Shown here: piece by piece, positions 21,850-32,975 of the stretch
Position numbering within the stretch: position 1 is the first letter of the stretch
How the letters are laid out: every line of letters starts with the position of its first letter
Source of the DNA: JABWCQ01 sp964587105
Lineage (GTDB): Bacteria > Electryoneota > RPQS01
Assembly (NCBI GenBank): GCA_964587105.1
Contig: CAZPKG010000005.1
Location: 1-64,000 of the forward strand
Direction of reading: 5' to 3'
Length of the DNA: 64,000 nucleotides
Made by a program: the position numbers and the translations under genes
Notes under the pieces: generated by a model
Seen by the model: the letters and a program-made list of their open reading frames with translations, nothing else
What the model was told of the DNA's origin: nothing
The model's database searches: none

Positions 21850-23421
21850 TTAAGGAACGATCGGAATCGTCTTGTAGTTTTCCTTCGGAGGAGGCGAGCT
21901 GGTTTGCCATTCAAACGACTGTTGAATGTCATTGACATTCCACGGGTCGTCCGACAGCGGTTTGGTAATCGGCTGACGAATCGCCTTCAGCAGCGACCAG
22001 CAGAACAAGATACCACCGAGCAGCATGAACAGGTAGCCGAACGACATGATCTGATTCATGCCTTCAAACTGCTCACGATAGATGTAGGTGCGGCGAGCCA
22101 TACCATTCATGCCCGTCCAGTGCATTAGCAGGAAGGTCATGGACATGCCGATGTACATACACCAGAACACGATGTTGCCCATTTTTTCGTCGAGGAATTT
22201 GCCGGACATCTTGGGGAACCAGAAGTAGGCCGCACCCAAGAGCGACATCACCGAACCGCCGAACAGCACATAGTGCAAGTGTGCGACAACGAAATAAGAG
22301 TCATGGAGCTGAATATCAACGGGCACGTTACCCAACCACACGCCGCTGATACCGCCGATCACAAAAAGTGAAATCATGCCGAGCGCAAACTTCATCGGCA
22401 CAGTGAATTTCAGTGTACCGCCCCACATTGTGGCCAGCCACGAGAAGATTTTCACACCCGTCGGCACGGCGATGAGCATCGTCATAAACGCGAAGAACGC
22501 GCGCACAGCCGGAGAAAGTCCCGTCGTGAACATGTGATGTGCCCAGACCATGAAGCCCAAAATTCCAATACCGGCAATCGCGTAAACCATGCCGTGATAG
22601 CCGAACACCCGTTTGCGCGAGAAGGCTGCAACGATATGGCTGATCGCGCCAAAGCCCGGTACAATCATAATATACACGGCAGGATGCGAGTAGAACCAGA
22701 ACAAATGCTGATAGAGCACAGGGTCGCCGCCTTCGGACGGACGGAAGAATCCGGTTCCAAAGTGGCGGTCAAACAGCACCATCGTCACCGCGCCCGCGAG
22801 CACCGGAGTACCGACCAAGATCATAAACGCATTGGTCAACCAAGCCCAGACGTAGAGCGGCATCTTCATCATGCTCATGCCCGGGGCGCGCATGTTGAAG
22901 ATGGTGACGATGAAATTGATCGCGCCTAATATTGAAGATGCACCGGTTAAGTGCACGACTAAAATCCACATGTCCACGCCCGGAGTGCCGCTGTACTGCG
23001 CACTCGTCAAGGGCTGGTAACTTGTCCAACCACCGCCGGCCGCGCCGCCTTCCACAAAGAAGCTCGCGATCCCGAGAAACGCCGCGGGAATCAGCAGCCA
23101 GAAGGCGAATGCGTTCAGCTTGGGGAACGCCATATCGCGTGCGCCGATCATCAGCGGCACGAGATAGTTGCCGAATCCGGCCATCGCGGGAATAATCACG
23201 AAGAAGATCATGATGGTGGCGTGCATTGTCACCACCTGATTATACAGTTCAGGCGAAACAACTCCGCCTGTGCTGTCCCACAACTGCATACGAATAATAC
23301 CCGCCAAAGCGCCGCCCACGATGCCCATGACCAGAGAGAAGATCAGATACATGATACCGATCTCTTTGTGGTCCGTCGAGGACATGTAGCGGAGCAAGAG
23401 CGATTGCTTTTTCTCAGCCAT
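21850..23421 (-). CDS. coxA: Cytochrome c oxidase subunit I (A2-type haem-copper oxidase)
   Basis: A 523-residue catalytic subunit with twelve helices that reduces O2 at a haem a3-CuB centre and pumps protons. Ligands are H67 and H383 (haem a), H246, H295, H296 (CuB) and H381 (haem a3); Y250 in HPAVY is the cross-linked Tyr. Position 248 is Ala instead of the Glu of A1-type enzymes, but the preceding YS (244-245, FYSHPAVY) is the hallmark of the A2 subfamily, as in Rhodothermus marinus and Thermus. Other marks: QLHDSYFVVAHLHYVLFGG, KIFSWLATMWGG. It overlaps coxB by 8 nt. Together with the act genes it forms a complete quinol-to-oxygen chain. Confidence 0.97.
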   Translation of the reverse strand: MAEKKQSLLLRYMSSTDHKEIGIMYLIFSLVMGIVGGALAGIIRMQLWDSTGGVVSPELYNQVVTMHATIMIFFVIIPAMAGFGNYLVPLMIGARDMAFPKLNAFAFWLLIPAAFLGIASFFVEGGAAGGGWTSYQPLTSAQYSGTPGVDMWILVVHLTGASSILGAINFIVTIFNMRAPGMSMMKMPLYVWAWLTNAFMILVGTPVLAGAVTMVLFDRHFGTGFFRPSEGGDPVLYQHLFWFYSHPAVYIMIVPGFGAISHIVAAFSRKRVFGYHGMVYAIAGIGILGFMVWAHHMFTTGLSPAVRAFFAFMTMLIAVPTGVKIFSWLATMWGGTLKFTVPMKFALGMISLFVIGGISGVWLGNVPVDIQLHDSYFVVAHLHYVLFGGSVMSLLGAAYFWFPKMSGKFLDEKMGNIVFWCMYIGMSMTFLLMHWTGMNGMARRTYIYREQFEGMNQIMSFGYLFMLLGGILFCWSLLKAIRQPITKPLSDDPWNVNDIQQSFEWQTSSPPPKENYKTIPIVP

Positions 23422-24187
23422 TCACGACCTCGCTTTCGATTTCAGGCAACAGCAACGAGCTGTGCGCACTGTCCGCCGGCGCAGTCGCGGCAGCACTCAT
23501 CTTTTCCTCCAGCCACTTCTCAAACTCAGCTTCCGACACAACCTTTACGTCAATCCACATTTCACCGTGCAGCGGTCCGCACAGTTCGGCGCACTGGCCT
23601 TTGTATTTGCCTTCCTGAGCCTTGAACCACGCGTGCGTGATACGGCCCGGATTGGCGTCCTGCTTCACACCGAAGCTGGGAACCCACCATGAGTGAATTA
23701 CGTCCACGCTGGTGAGGTTCAAAGTAACAATCTTATCCGCAGGCACAACCAGCGGCTCGTTGGCAAAACCAATGTCGTATCTTGGCAAGCGGTATTCCCA
23801 GAAAAACTGGTGACCGATAACCTCGACGACGAGATCGGATTTGGGCGGAACTTCGATCTTCTTCAGCGTGCTGTAAGCCGGAATGGAAATCGCGACCAGC
23901 ACGAGCGCAGGGATGATCGTCCACGCGATTTCGAGCGGCACGTTCTCATGAAAAGTTGCGGGTTGATGTCCGCGCTTTTCATTGAATTTCCAGATGGCAT
24001 ACGCGAGCAGAATCTGCGGCAAAAGCAGAAACGGCAGCGTTAAGCCGAGCATGATCTTGAATGTTTCCCTGACGTCCTGCGCCACCGGAGTAACGGGATT
24101 GAACAGCCACGTGGTGACCGGTTCAGACGCGTACACGGCGACAGGCAGAGCGGCCAGAGCGAGCCAATGTAGATTTTTTTTGATCAT
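23414..24187 (-). CDS. coxB: Cytochrome c oxidase subunit II (CuA)
   Basis: A 257-residue subunit that takes electrons from cytochrome c through the binuclear CuA centre. Signal-like segment 1-20, two membrane helices (about 42-64 and 85-107), then a cupredoxin domain. CuA ligands are complete: H165 (VIHSWWVPSFG), C199, E201, C203, H207 and M210 in GQCAELCGPLHGEM. VIGHQFFWEYRLP is the aromatic electron-entry patch. The C-terminus is a short Ala/Ser tail and lacks the cytochrome c domain fused to subunit II in Rhodothermus caa3 oxidase; the separate di-haem cytochrome encoded just upstream may serve that role. It overlaps coxA. Confidence 0.96.
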   Translation of the reverse strand: MIKKNLHWLALAALPVAVYASEPVTTWLFNPVTPVAQDVRETFKIMLGLTLPFLLLPQILLAYAIWKFNEKRGHQPATFHENVPLEIAWTIIPALVLVAISIPAYSTLKKIEVPPKSDLVVEVIGHQFFWEYRLPRYDIGFANEPLVVPADKIVTLNLTSVDVIHSWWVPSFGVKQDANPGRITHAWFKAQEGKYKGQCAELCGPLHGEMWIDVKVVSEAEFEKWLEEKMSAAATAPADSAHSSLLLPEIESEVVNG

Positions 24188-24231
24188 AGGGGAGGTTGTG
24201 ACCCTATTGGAAAGTGTCGAGAGAAAAGAAC

Positions 24232-25158
24232 CTAATTCGTAGCCAAGCCTTGAACGAACGCGTACAACGCATCAAGCTGAGCCTTTGTGAGTGTGCCGTT
24301 GCCGGGATGCACGCGACCTGATAAGCCGTTCAGCACAATGTTGTCAAACTTCGAACGGTCGGTCATCCACGGTGCATTACGGGCATATAGCGGCTGTGTC
24401 GTATCGTAGCGATAAGGCGCGACGCCAAGCACATTTCCGGCCATCCCTTCACCGTGACCTCCGTGACACTTGGCACAGCGAGTAAGGTAGATTTGCGCAC
24501 CGACAGAAGACTCGTCAAACTGACGGGCAGATTTGTCGGCATAGTAGCCGGGCTTGGTGACCTGTTGCATGGCAAGTAAGATCGGAATCCGTCCGGCATT
24601 TGTATCTTCAGCAGTAGCCGCACCCGCGTCTGCGGCGGCGCCGGCCGGAGCTTCAGGAAGCTTCGCGATGACAGCGTCGTCGGTCGGAGTCGGATTCGGG
24701 ATCATCGTGCGAACATAGTGAACCATTGCCCAGACGTCACGCGCGGGTAACAGCGAGAACGACGGCATGGACGTTCCCGGCGAGCCTTTTTCCAACGTAT
24801 TGTAAATCGAGGCGACGTCGTTACCGAACTTAAACGTTTCCGTGCGGTAGTTACGCGGCGGCGGATTGAGTCCGGCGGCACGCGGGCCGTTGCCGGTGCC
24901 ATCCGGGCCGTGACACGACGAGCAATTGATTTGATAGAGCATTTTGCCGTCAGCGGCAAGTCCGGTATCTTTTGCTAACGCGCGATGGTTGACGATCTTG
25001 GAAGCTTCAAGCTCTTTTTTCGGCGGCGGTAAGGAAGCGCCGACTTCTTCGCCACCCTTGAACTGCCAATTGAAAACCAAGCCGATCATCACGATTGCCA
25101 GAACGACAATCGGAATGTACAGAAAGATACTGCTGTTCTTAGGACTGTAGTTACTCAT
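24232..25158 (-). CDS. Membrane-anchored di-haem cytochrome c
   Basis: A 308-residue protein with one N-terminal helix (about 11-30) and two class I cytochrome c domains. The first haem site is CSSCH at 79-83 with the MPSF methionine near 130; the second is CAKCH at 227-231. An Ala/Pro-rich linker of about 45 residues separates them. Position between actF and coxB suggests that it carries electrons from alternative complex III to CuA, replacing the haem domain absent from CoxB; this is inferred from context. The start ATG follows the actF stop codon with no gap (TAA-ATG). Two-domain cytochromes of this type also occur as extra complex III subunits. Confidence 0.88.
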   Translation of the reverse strand: MSNYSPKNSSIFLYIPIVVLAIVMIGLVFNWQFKGGEEVGASLPPPKKELEASKIVNHRALAKDTGLAADGKMLYQINCSSCHGPDGTGNGPRAAGLNPPPRNYRTETFKFGNDVASIYNTLEKGSPGTSMPSFSLLPARDVWAMVHYVRTMIPNPTPTDDAVIAKLPEAPAGAAADAGAATAEDTNAGRIPILLAMQQVTKPGYYADKSARQFDESSVGAQIYLTRCAKCHGGHGEGMAGNVLGVAPYRYDTTQPLYARNAPWMTDRSKFDNIVLNGLSGRVHPGNGTLTKAQLDALYAFVQGLATN

Positions 25159-26364
25159 TTACTCCCAGAACCTCCAGTTTGCACTAAGCAGAACATACGG
25201 ATCGCCGACCGGAACCAGCGTGTGCTTGCTCATCCATCGCGAGACAAACAGCCCGAACAATCCGGTGAACATCGCCAGCGTTCCCAACTCGATCCAGCTA
25301 ATCGGTACGAGCGATGCATTGTGCGAAGGAACGGTCATCCAATAGAGATCAAGGAATTGTCCGGCCAACACACCCCAGCAGACAATCATCAGCCACTTGT
25401 GGTGCTTCTTTTGCCCCTGTCCCAATAAACCGAAGAACGGGAGAATGAACTTGAGGAACCACGTGAAACAAGCTATAATCACCCAGCCGCCTTCAGAGCG
25501 CTTCAAATAGTAGAACGTCTCTTCCGGCAAGTTCGCGTACCAAATCAGCATGAACTGCGAGAACGCGACGTAGCACATAAACACCGTGAAGGCGAACAGC
25601 AGACCGGACAGGTCCTTGACGTGCGACTGCGTGGCAATGTGTTTAAGTTGGTTGTTCTTCAATTTAATGAACACGATTACCATCAAGGCCATCGTGCTCT
25701 GGAAGATTCCGGCGAACGTATAGACTGTGAACATCGTCGAGAACCACTTTGGCTCCTGCGACATAATCAAATCATAAGAGAAGAACGCGTAAGTCGGAGC
25801 GAACAAAAGCAGTGCGCCGATCGAAAAACGCGCGGCGGCGGTGCGGTTGTCCGGCGCATTACCGTTGTCCTGAACAACTGAGTAGTTGATCAACTTGCGG
25901 GAAAGGAAGATCCAGAGAATGAAGAACAGGATATTCCGTCCGGCCATCATGTTGAACGACAACCACGAGTGCTTGGTCGGGCTCACGATTCCCGCGCCGT
26001 TGCCAAGCCACGAGTAGATCGAATCACCTGTCATCATGATTCCAGCCAAAGCGATCAGGAACAACACGAACGCGATGGGCAAGAAGCTCATGAACGCTTC
26101 GGCTAAGCGGCGCGGAACGATAGACCATTGCGACGCGGCGGCGCGGTTGATGGTGATAAAAGCAAAACCGCCCAATGCAAACCCCGTAAACATGTACAGG
26201 TTGATGATATAGTTTTGCCACGCTCGCACGGGTTCCGCGACCACGCCGCCGAGAAACGCAAGCGCGCCGACGGCAATCAGGCCCATGAACAGGTTGCTGA
26301 GCGATTTGGTGAGGCTGAGCGGCCCCGGATTGTCAATATGTGTTACAGTTGCGTGAAGAGACAC
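25159..26364 (-). CDS. actF: Alternative complex III subunit ActF (quinol:cytochrome c oxidoreductase membrane subunit)
   Basis: A 401-residue integral membrane protein with about ten helices, homologous to the C-terminal part of ActC/NrfD-like subunits but without a menaquinone site of its own in known structures. Family look: GALAFLGGVVAEPVRAWQNYIINLYMFTGFALGGFAFITINRA, WLSFNMMAGRNILFF, FAPTYAFFSYDLIMSQEPKWFSTMFTVYTFAGIFQSTMAL (split here across the text) and a terminal WISWIELGTLAMF-type helix. It forms the membrane half with ActC and contributes possible proton paths. It lies 17 nt after actE and abuts the di-haem cytochrome gene. Confidence 0.9.
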   Translation of the reverse strand: MSLHATVTHIDNPGPLSLTKSLSNLFMGLIAVGALAFLGGVVAEPVRAWQNYIINLYMFTGFALGGFAFITINRAAASQWSIVPRRLAEAFMSFLPIAFVLFLIALAGIMMTGDSIYSWLGNGAGIVSPTKHSWLSFNMMAGRNILFFILWIFLSRKLINYSVVQDNGNAPDNRTAAARFSIGALLLFAPTYAFFSYDLIMSQEPKWFSTMFTVYTFAGIFQSTMALMVIVFIKLKNNQLKHIATQSHVKDLSGLLFAFTVFMCYVAFSQFMLIWYANLPEETFYYLKRSEGGWVIIACFTWFLKFILPFFGLLGQGQKKHHKWLMIVCWGVLAGQFLDLYWMTVPSHNASLVPISWIELGTLAMFTGLFGLFVSRWMSKHTLVPVGDPYVLLSANWRFWE

Positions 26365-26381
26365 TGTTCGTTAATCTCCCT

Positions 26382-27011
26382 CTATCGCTTAGGCCAGAGC
26401 ACAGCCTTCGCCGTGTCCGGAGCATCATCCATGAAGTTGAATCGGCCCGTCGCCATCTGCAGGCTGTCCTGCGGCTGCGGGTGCGCGGCACGCTGTAACG
26501 CGCGGACATAGTGAATGATTGCCCAGCGCTTATCAGACGGCACTTGCTGTTTATAGCTCGGCATCAAACCCTGTCCCATCGTGACCGTGTGATAGATTCT
26601 ACCATCGGGCCACGCGAGCAGCTTGTCACTTAGTAATGAAGGCGGCATCGTAAACTTCGGAACAATGTAACCCTTGCCGTCGCCTTGAACACCGTGACAC
26701 ACGACACAGAACGTGTTGTAATATTTGCGTCCGGCGGCAAGTACCTCTTCAGTTGGCGTCAGCGGATTCACCAAGGCGTTGGCGGCCAACGTGTCAAGTA
26801 AAGCAATCGAGTACGGTTCAAAGTTCACTGGAATCGTTCCCGCAGGCGGAACTTTCATGCCCACGCCGTTGGGGGAATGCGGATCCCACTCCTGCGCTTT
26901 CATTGAAGCTTGACGATAAAGGTCAGGCATGTATTCCAGCGTGGGAATGCTCTTCTTTCCGCATGACATCAACAAGAACGCGGCCAGAAGCAGCGTGGTG
27001 AGTTTATACAT
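26382..27011 (-). CDS. actE: Alternative complex III subunit ActE, mono-haem cytochrome c lipoprotein
   Basis: A 209-residue lipoprotein: signal with lipobox LLMSC, C17 lipidated. One class I cytochrome c domain with CVVCH at 102-106 and a distal Met in GQGLMPSY near 145. The stretch ahead of the haem (LEYMPDLYRQASMKAQEWDPH, then VPPAGTIPVNF) is typical of ActE. It passes electrons from the ActB/ActA core towards the oxidase. Its start overlaps actD by 8 nt. Length and order fit the act cluster of Rhodothermus-like organisms. Confidence 0.92.
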   Translation of the reverse strand: MYKLTTLLLAAFLLMSCGKKSIPTLEYMPDLYRQASMKAQEWDPHSPNGVGMKVPPAGTIPVNFEPYSIALLDTLAANALVNPLTPTEEVLAAGRKYYNTFCVVCHGVQGDGKGYIVPKFTMPPSLLSDKLLAWPDGRIYHTVTMGQGLMPSYKQQVPSDKRWAIIHYVRALQRAAHPQPQDSLQMATGRFNFMDDAPDTAKAVLWPKR

Positions 27012-27502
27012 GCTTCACCTCCTCTGCGCCGCTCGACTTGAGATAGGCTTCAGCATCCGCGGGCGTCACACCCTCAAGCGGAATTACTAAACCAAACTTG
27101 TCATCAGTAAAACGTTCGTCATGGATGACGGGCTTCGTCGTCGGCAGTTTGCAAGCAGCCCATATCGCGACAAACGTCGAGATTCCGCCAATCAACACTC
27201 CGCTTTCAAACATCACGGGGAAAAACGCTGGCCATGAATTGAGCGGCTTACCACCCACATTGAGCGGCCATTCAATCACATGTACCCAATACTGAAGCGT
27301 GAATCCGCCTAACGCACCGCTAAGGCCCATGATGAGCGTCACCCACGGCACCCAAGACGCTTTGATACCGAGCGCTTTATCGAGTCCATGCAGGGGATAT
27401 GGTGTGTACGCATCAAGGTTTTTCCAGCCTTTCTTGCGCGCACCGTCGGCGGCCTCCATCAGAATATCGGGATCGGAATAAACTCCGATGATTGCAGGAA
27501 TC

Positions 27503-27510
<8 letters not shown>
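27004..27510 (-). CDS. actD: Alternative complex III subunit ActD (DUF3341)
   Basis: A 168-residue membrane subunit. The N-terminal cytoplasmic part (IGVYSDPDILMEAADGARKKGW, YTPYPLHGLDKALG) is the DUF3341 signature; two helices follow (WVPWVTLIMGLSGALGGFTLQ and PVMFESGVLIGGISTFVAIW), then a cytoplasmic tail (HDERFTDDKFGLVIP). I place the start at 27510 because AAGGAGG lies 6 nt upstream and the product then begins MRKIPAIIGVYSD as in the family; an in-frame start at 27567 would add 19 unrelated residues. It overlaps both actC and actE. Confidence 0.93.
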
Positions 27511-28866
<1,356 letters not shown>

Positions 28867-28870
<4 letters not shown>

Positions 28871-31800
28871 GAGTGCTGTCCTCCCTCTTCTGCATGTGTG
28901 CCACCGTGGCCGCCGTGATTACCGATATTCAGATCGGTATCGCGAGTCGGACGGTTGCGCAGTTTCGTAAAATAGGTCACCGCCGGACGTGTATTGACTT
29001 CAGCAATCACGTTGTACGCGCGCGGATCTTTTTTCATTTGTGAAACCTGGCTATCCGGGTTATTGGTATTGCCAAAGCTGATTGCGTTGGTCGGGCAGGT
29101 CTGCTGACACGCCGTTTTGAAATCGGCGTCGGTGATCGGGCGGTTCATTTCCTTTGCCCGCTCCTTGCCTTCGCGAATGCGTTGCTGACAGAACGTGCAC
29201 TTCTCCATGATACCTTTTTCGCGCACGGTCACTTCAGGATTCAGCACAAGTTGCAGCGGATGCGGTTCGTAGGCCGCAAACGTGTATTCGTGCCAGTTGA
29301 AGCGGCGCACCTTATAAGGACAGTTGTTGGAGCAGTATCTTGTTCCGACACAACGGTTATAGACCTGCATGTTCAGGCCTTCTTCACTGTGAACCGTCGC
29401 CACCACCGGACAGACCGTTTCGCACGGCGCATTGTCGCAGTGCTGACAGAGCATCGGTTGATAGGTGAACTCCGGCTCGTGCTCGTCGCCGCTATAATAA
29501 CGGTCCACGCGAATCCAGTGCATCTCACGGCCCAAGCGAATCTGGCCGACGCCGACGACAGGAATATTATTTTCAACTGAGCAGGCGGCCATACAGGCAT
29601 TACAGCCGATACATGCCGTCTGGTCAATCACCATGCCCCACTTATTGCTCTTGTATTCATGCTCAGGCCACAGTGAGACCAATTCGTGCTCGTGCCACTT
29701 TCCGGCTTCGGGATTCTTGAGATATTCCTCGAACGCGGCTTCCGCGACAATCGGACGGCCTTCAGTGTAGTTGTGACCTTGCACGTCAGGAAGTTCTTCC
29801 CAACGTCCGGTCTTTTCAATTGACACAGAGTCGCCCATCGTGCGCAACACACCGTTTTCAATAGCACACAACGCGAAAGCGTTACCGCCGACATTGTCCC
29901 CGACGCGGCCAACATGCTTGCGGCCCCAACCGGATTCAATCGTAACGACGTCTTCAACATCGCCGGGTTGAACATGGACAGGAACTTCAATCGTCGCGCC
30001 GTTTGCTGTTACCTTAATATAGTCACCGTCACGCAAACCCAGCTTGCTGGCTGTCTTCGGAGCAAGGTTAGCATAGTTCGTCCACGAAACACGGCCCACC
30101 GGATGCGGCAACTCAAGCAGCCATGCGTTGTTCGCATTGCCGTCTTCCAACAGATGCGGCGAAGGTACGACAACCAATTGCAGATCACTGCCACCTCGCG
30201 GCGATGATAAACCGGTTAAATCAGGACTTAAATACGCACGCGGCGTCGGAGCAACGCGCAAATCAACAAAACCGTCGCGCAACGCGCTGTTCCAGAAACT
30301 CGTGAAACCCGCCGCGAACACATCGCTCTTGTAAACGTTCGTGCGCCAAGTTTCCATCACATATTCATGCCAGCCACCGACAAACGCGCCGAGACCTTCA
30401 GTGCCTGCCGCCTGCGCGAATTTGATTAACGACTCTTCCGCCGCGCGGGAATCCCACAGTGGCATCACAGAAGGTTGAATCACAGAATAGAGCCCGACTT
30501 GCGGTTCGGCATCGCCCCACGATTCCAGCCAATGCTGTCCGGGAAGCAGATAGGTAGCCAACCGTCCGGTTTCATCGGCTCGGTCGCCCAGATGAATCAC
30601 GGTTGAAGCCTTTGCAAATGCAGCAGTGACTCCTGCCTTTTCAGGGAGTGAGTACGCCGGATTCGTTCCGAACGTAATCAGGACGTCAATCTGACCGCTG
30701 TTCAAACGATTCAGCAAGTCCTGCAAACCAACAACCGAACCGAGCGCTTGATTCGACGGAGCGCCATTGCCGTCAACAGTCACGCCTTCATTACCAAGCA
30801 TGTCGTTTAACAGACAGGCGACTAGTTGATGTTCAAGAGTGTCGCCACCTATCACAATGCTCTTGCCGCGTGCCGCCCACAACTCAGATGCGATTCGGTC
30901 AATCGTTCCGGGCTTTAGTCCGGCGTCACTTTCAATAGATGACGAACTTGGAATGCTCGCTTTGGCCGGGGCGCCCAATCCTCGCAGAGCGGAAGCAATC
31001 GCAAGCCCAAACTGCACACTCATGCCCGGCTTCATGCGGAATCGCTCGTCGGCATTGGACGCAGTAACCGTAGTTCCACAGTCTGCTGTAACAAGCTTAT
31101 TCAGCTTGTTGTTCTTGACGTGACGATTCTGGCCGAAGCCAGCCATCCACTCAAGGCTTGAGTAGCCCGTTCCCAACGGATCGGATTCAAGGCACAATAT
31201 GTAGTCGGCCTTGTCAAAATGATACGACGGCAAAACTGCATTGCCATAGCTAAGCTCATTCGCTTTGCGCGCGGCTTCGTGCGTCCAAGCGTCATAGCTG
31301 AAATGAACTCCGCCGACAGTCTGACAGAAATCTGCAATGACCTTATTACGGGCCGGGCCATGAACCGTTCCGGTCAACACTGCAATTCGGCCGCGAGCAG
31401 CTTTCAGCTTCTCAGCAATTTCCGTATCCGCCGTTCCCCACGAAATCACGCTCGGCTGACCACCGACCATCTTCAGTGGTCCGGTCAGACGATCAGGATC
31501 ATAGAGATTGAAAATTTCATATTGACCGCGCGCGTCAAGCTTGCCTTTCGACAACGGATGCTGCGGATTGCCCTCAAGCTTGATCGGACGACCCTCGCGC
31601 GTCTTGATCAACACCCCGTTGCCCTGCGAGCCGCCGACCGCCGAAGCATAATAGTTCGGCACGCCGAGCATGATCTCTTCGGGCTGATTGATGTAAGGGA
31701 TAATCTTTTGCGCCGGACGCAAGCCGCAGCCTGCCGTGGCAAAGACCATCGCGGCCCCGGATATCTTCAAGAAGTCGCGGCGCGACATTCCGTTGGACTC

Positions 31801-32046
31801 GCCGTTCTGCTTGACTTTCAATTCCACAAAACCCGCCGCTTCAGAGATCAGATTCGGGTCGCCTGTTACTGAGAACTTGGTGGCCTGATCCTGATTGAAA
31901 AACGCTTCGGGTTTGGAATAAAATTCTGAGTTCTTGACAGCCAGCGCCGCCTCGTCACCATGAAGCTCGCCCAACGTCGTCCAATGACGATTCTTGGGTT
32001 CTGTAGCGGGTGAAGCCGTTTGTTTCATATTCGTTTCTCGGCTCAT
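28867..32046 (-). CDS. actB: Alternative complex III subunit ActB (molybdopterin-like domain fused to Fe-S ferredoxin domain)
   Basis: A 1,059-residue periplasmic subunit. A Tat-like signal sits inside at about 88-105 (SRRDFLKISGAAMVFATAGC), after an 87-residue head usual for ActB. The next 650 residues are a DMSO-reductase-type fold (LEGNPQHPLSKGKLDARGQ, GLLQDLLNRLNSGQIDVLITFG-like segments) that in known ActB lacks the pterin cofactor. The last 280 residues hold four Fe-S motifs: CIGCNACMAACSVENN, CQHCDNAPCETVCPV, CVGTRYCSNNCPYKVRRF and CTFCQQRIREGKE with CQQTCP, i.e. three 4Fe-4S and one 3Fe-4S cluster. I start at 32046 (ATGA overlap with actA); 32055 and 32028 are alternatives. It relays electrons from ActC to the ActA haems. 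Confidence 0.95.
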
Positions 32047-32549
32047 TGGTGGCAAGCGTTGCAGTCAGTGGGACCACCGTTGTCACGATGGCATTGGAGA
32101 CAGTCGCCCATATTCAATTTACGGTATTGATAGACCTTGTCCATGGTTTCCACCGGACCGTGGCAATCAACGCATTGGAAGCCTTTGCGAATGTGCCACT
32201 GGTGCGAGAAGAAAGCGTGGTCAGGAAGCGCGTGAATGCGTTGCCATTCAATCGGCTTCCCTGTGTTGTAAGCTTCCGTCAGCTTAATAATGTTTGGCTT
32301 GTCAACGGCGACCACGCTGTGGCAGTTCATGCACACATTAAGAGCGGGCACCGTGGCGTGCTTGGAGTTTTCCACCGAGCTGTGACAGTACATACATGGA
32401 ATGTGGTTGTCACCTGCGTGGATCTTATGGCTAAACGGGATCGGCTGGGTCGGCGCATATCCCTGATTACTCCACGACCACATGAACAGGTTGTAGCCAA
32501 ACACCAGAAAAGCTACGGTGTAAAGCAGGCCGAGGACCTTTCGGCTCAC
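32043..32549 (-). CDS. actA: Alternative complex III subunit ActA, penta-haem cytochrome c
   Basis: A 168-residue protein with one N-terminal membrane helix (about 6-27) and five haem c motifs: CMYCH (52-56), CMNCH (73-77), CVDCH (126-130), CLQCH (150-154) and CNACH (163-167). Several extra His (H41, H44, H110-region, H118) can serve as distal ligands. This is exactly the ActA pattern. It is the first gene of the operon and its stop overlaps the actB start. The 426-nt region upstream holds a candidate promoter (32718-32746), a terminator of the preceding gene, and no further gene. Confidence 0.96.
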   Translation of the reverse strand: MSRKVLGLLYTVAFLVFGYNLFMWSWSNQGYAPTQPIPFSHKIHAGDNHIPCMYCHSSVENSKHATVPALNVCMNCHSVVAVDKPNIIKLTEAYNTGKPIEWQRIHALPDHAFFSHQWHIRKGFQCVDCHGPVETMDKVYQYRKLNMGDCLQCHRDNGGPTDCNACHQ

Positions 32550-32717
32550 AGGACGTCCTCAGGGTTGGTGAAAAATTTCGCAAACTTCTCGCGAATACAT
32601 GTCCGTTCGAAGTTTGTGGGGGACAAGCAAATAAAAATCATGAGATTAACGGTCTGGAGAGAGGGACAGATAGACCGGAACGGTGGGAATAAGACAGCTA
32701 TTGTCTAAATTCGTGTC

Positions 32718-32746
32718 AATATAACACTTCTCCGTTTTGGACGCAA
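32718..32746 (-). promoter_or_regulatory. Candidate promoter of the act-cox operon
   Basis: On the minus strand TTGCGT, 17 nt, TATATT. Transcription would start near 32711, giving a leader of about 160 nt before actA. Nothing else in 32550-32913 looks promoter-like at both boxes. Confidence 0.4.
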
Positions 32747-32913
32747 CGCTAAATCCATTGAAATTTGTTGAAGTAAAGAGCTGAAAATAAAGAAGAGCCT
32801 CCTAACTCTCGACAACGGGGTCTAAATTCCGATGTGCCCAAATAATTGATTAACAGAAGCATTCTCTAACATTTGTAAACGGACAGGCAGATGAAGCGGC
32901 ATTTGGCGGCAAG

Positions 32914-32943
32914 AAAAACGCCCGGCATATTCTGCCAGGCGCC
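32914..32943 (-). terminator. Terminator of the heparinase-like gene
   Basis: Minus strand: CGCCTGGCA-GAATA-TGCCGGGCG then TTTTT, a 9-bp stem with one G-T pair. It lies about 35 nt past the stop of the gene at 32976. Confidence 0.8.
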
Positions 32944-32975
32944 CTAGTTCCTCTCGTTTTCACGCACGTCTCGAC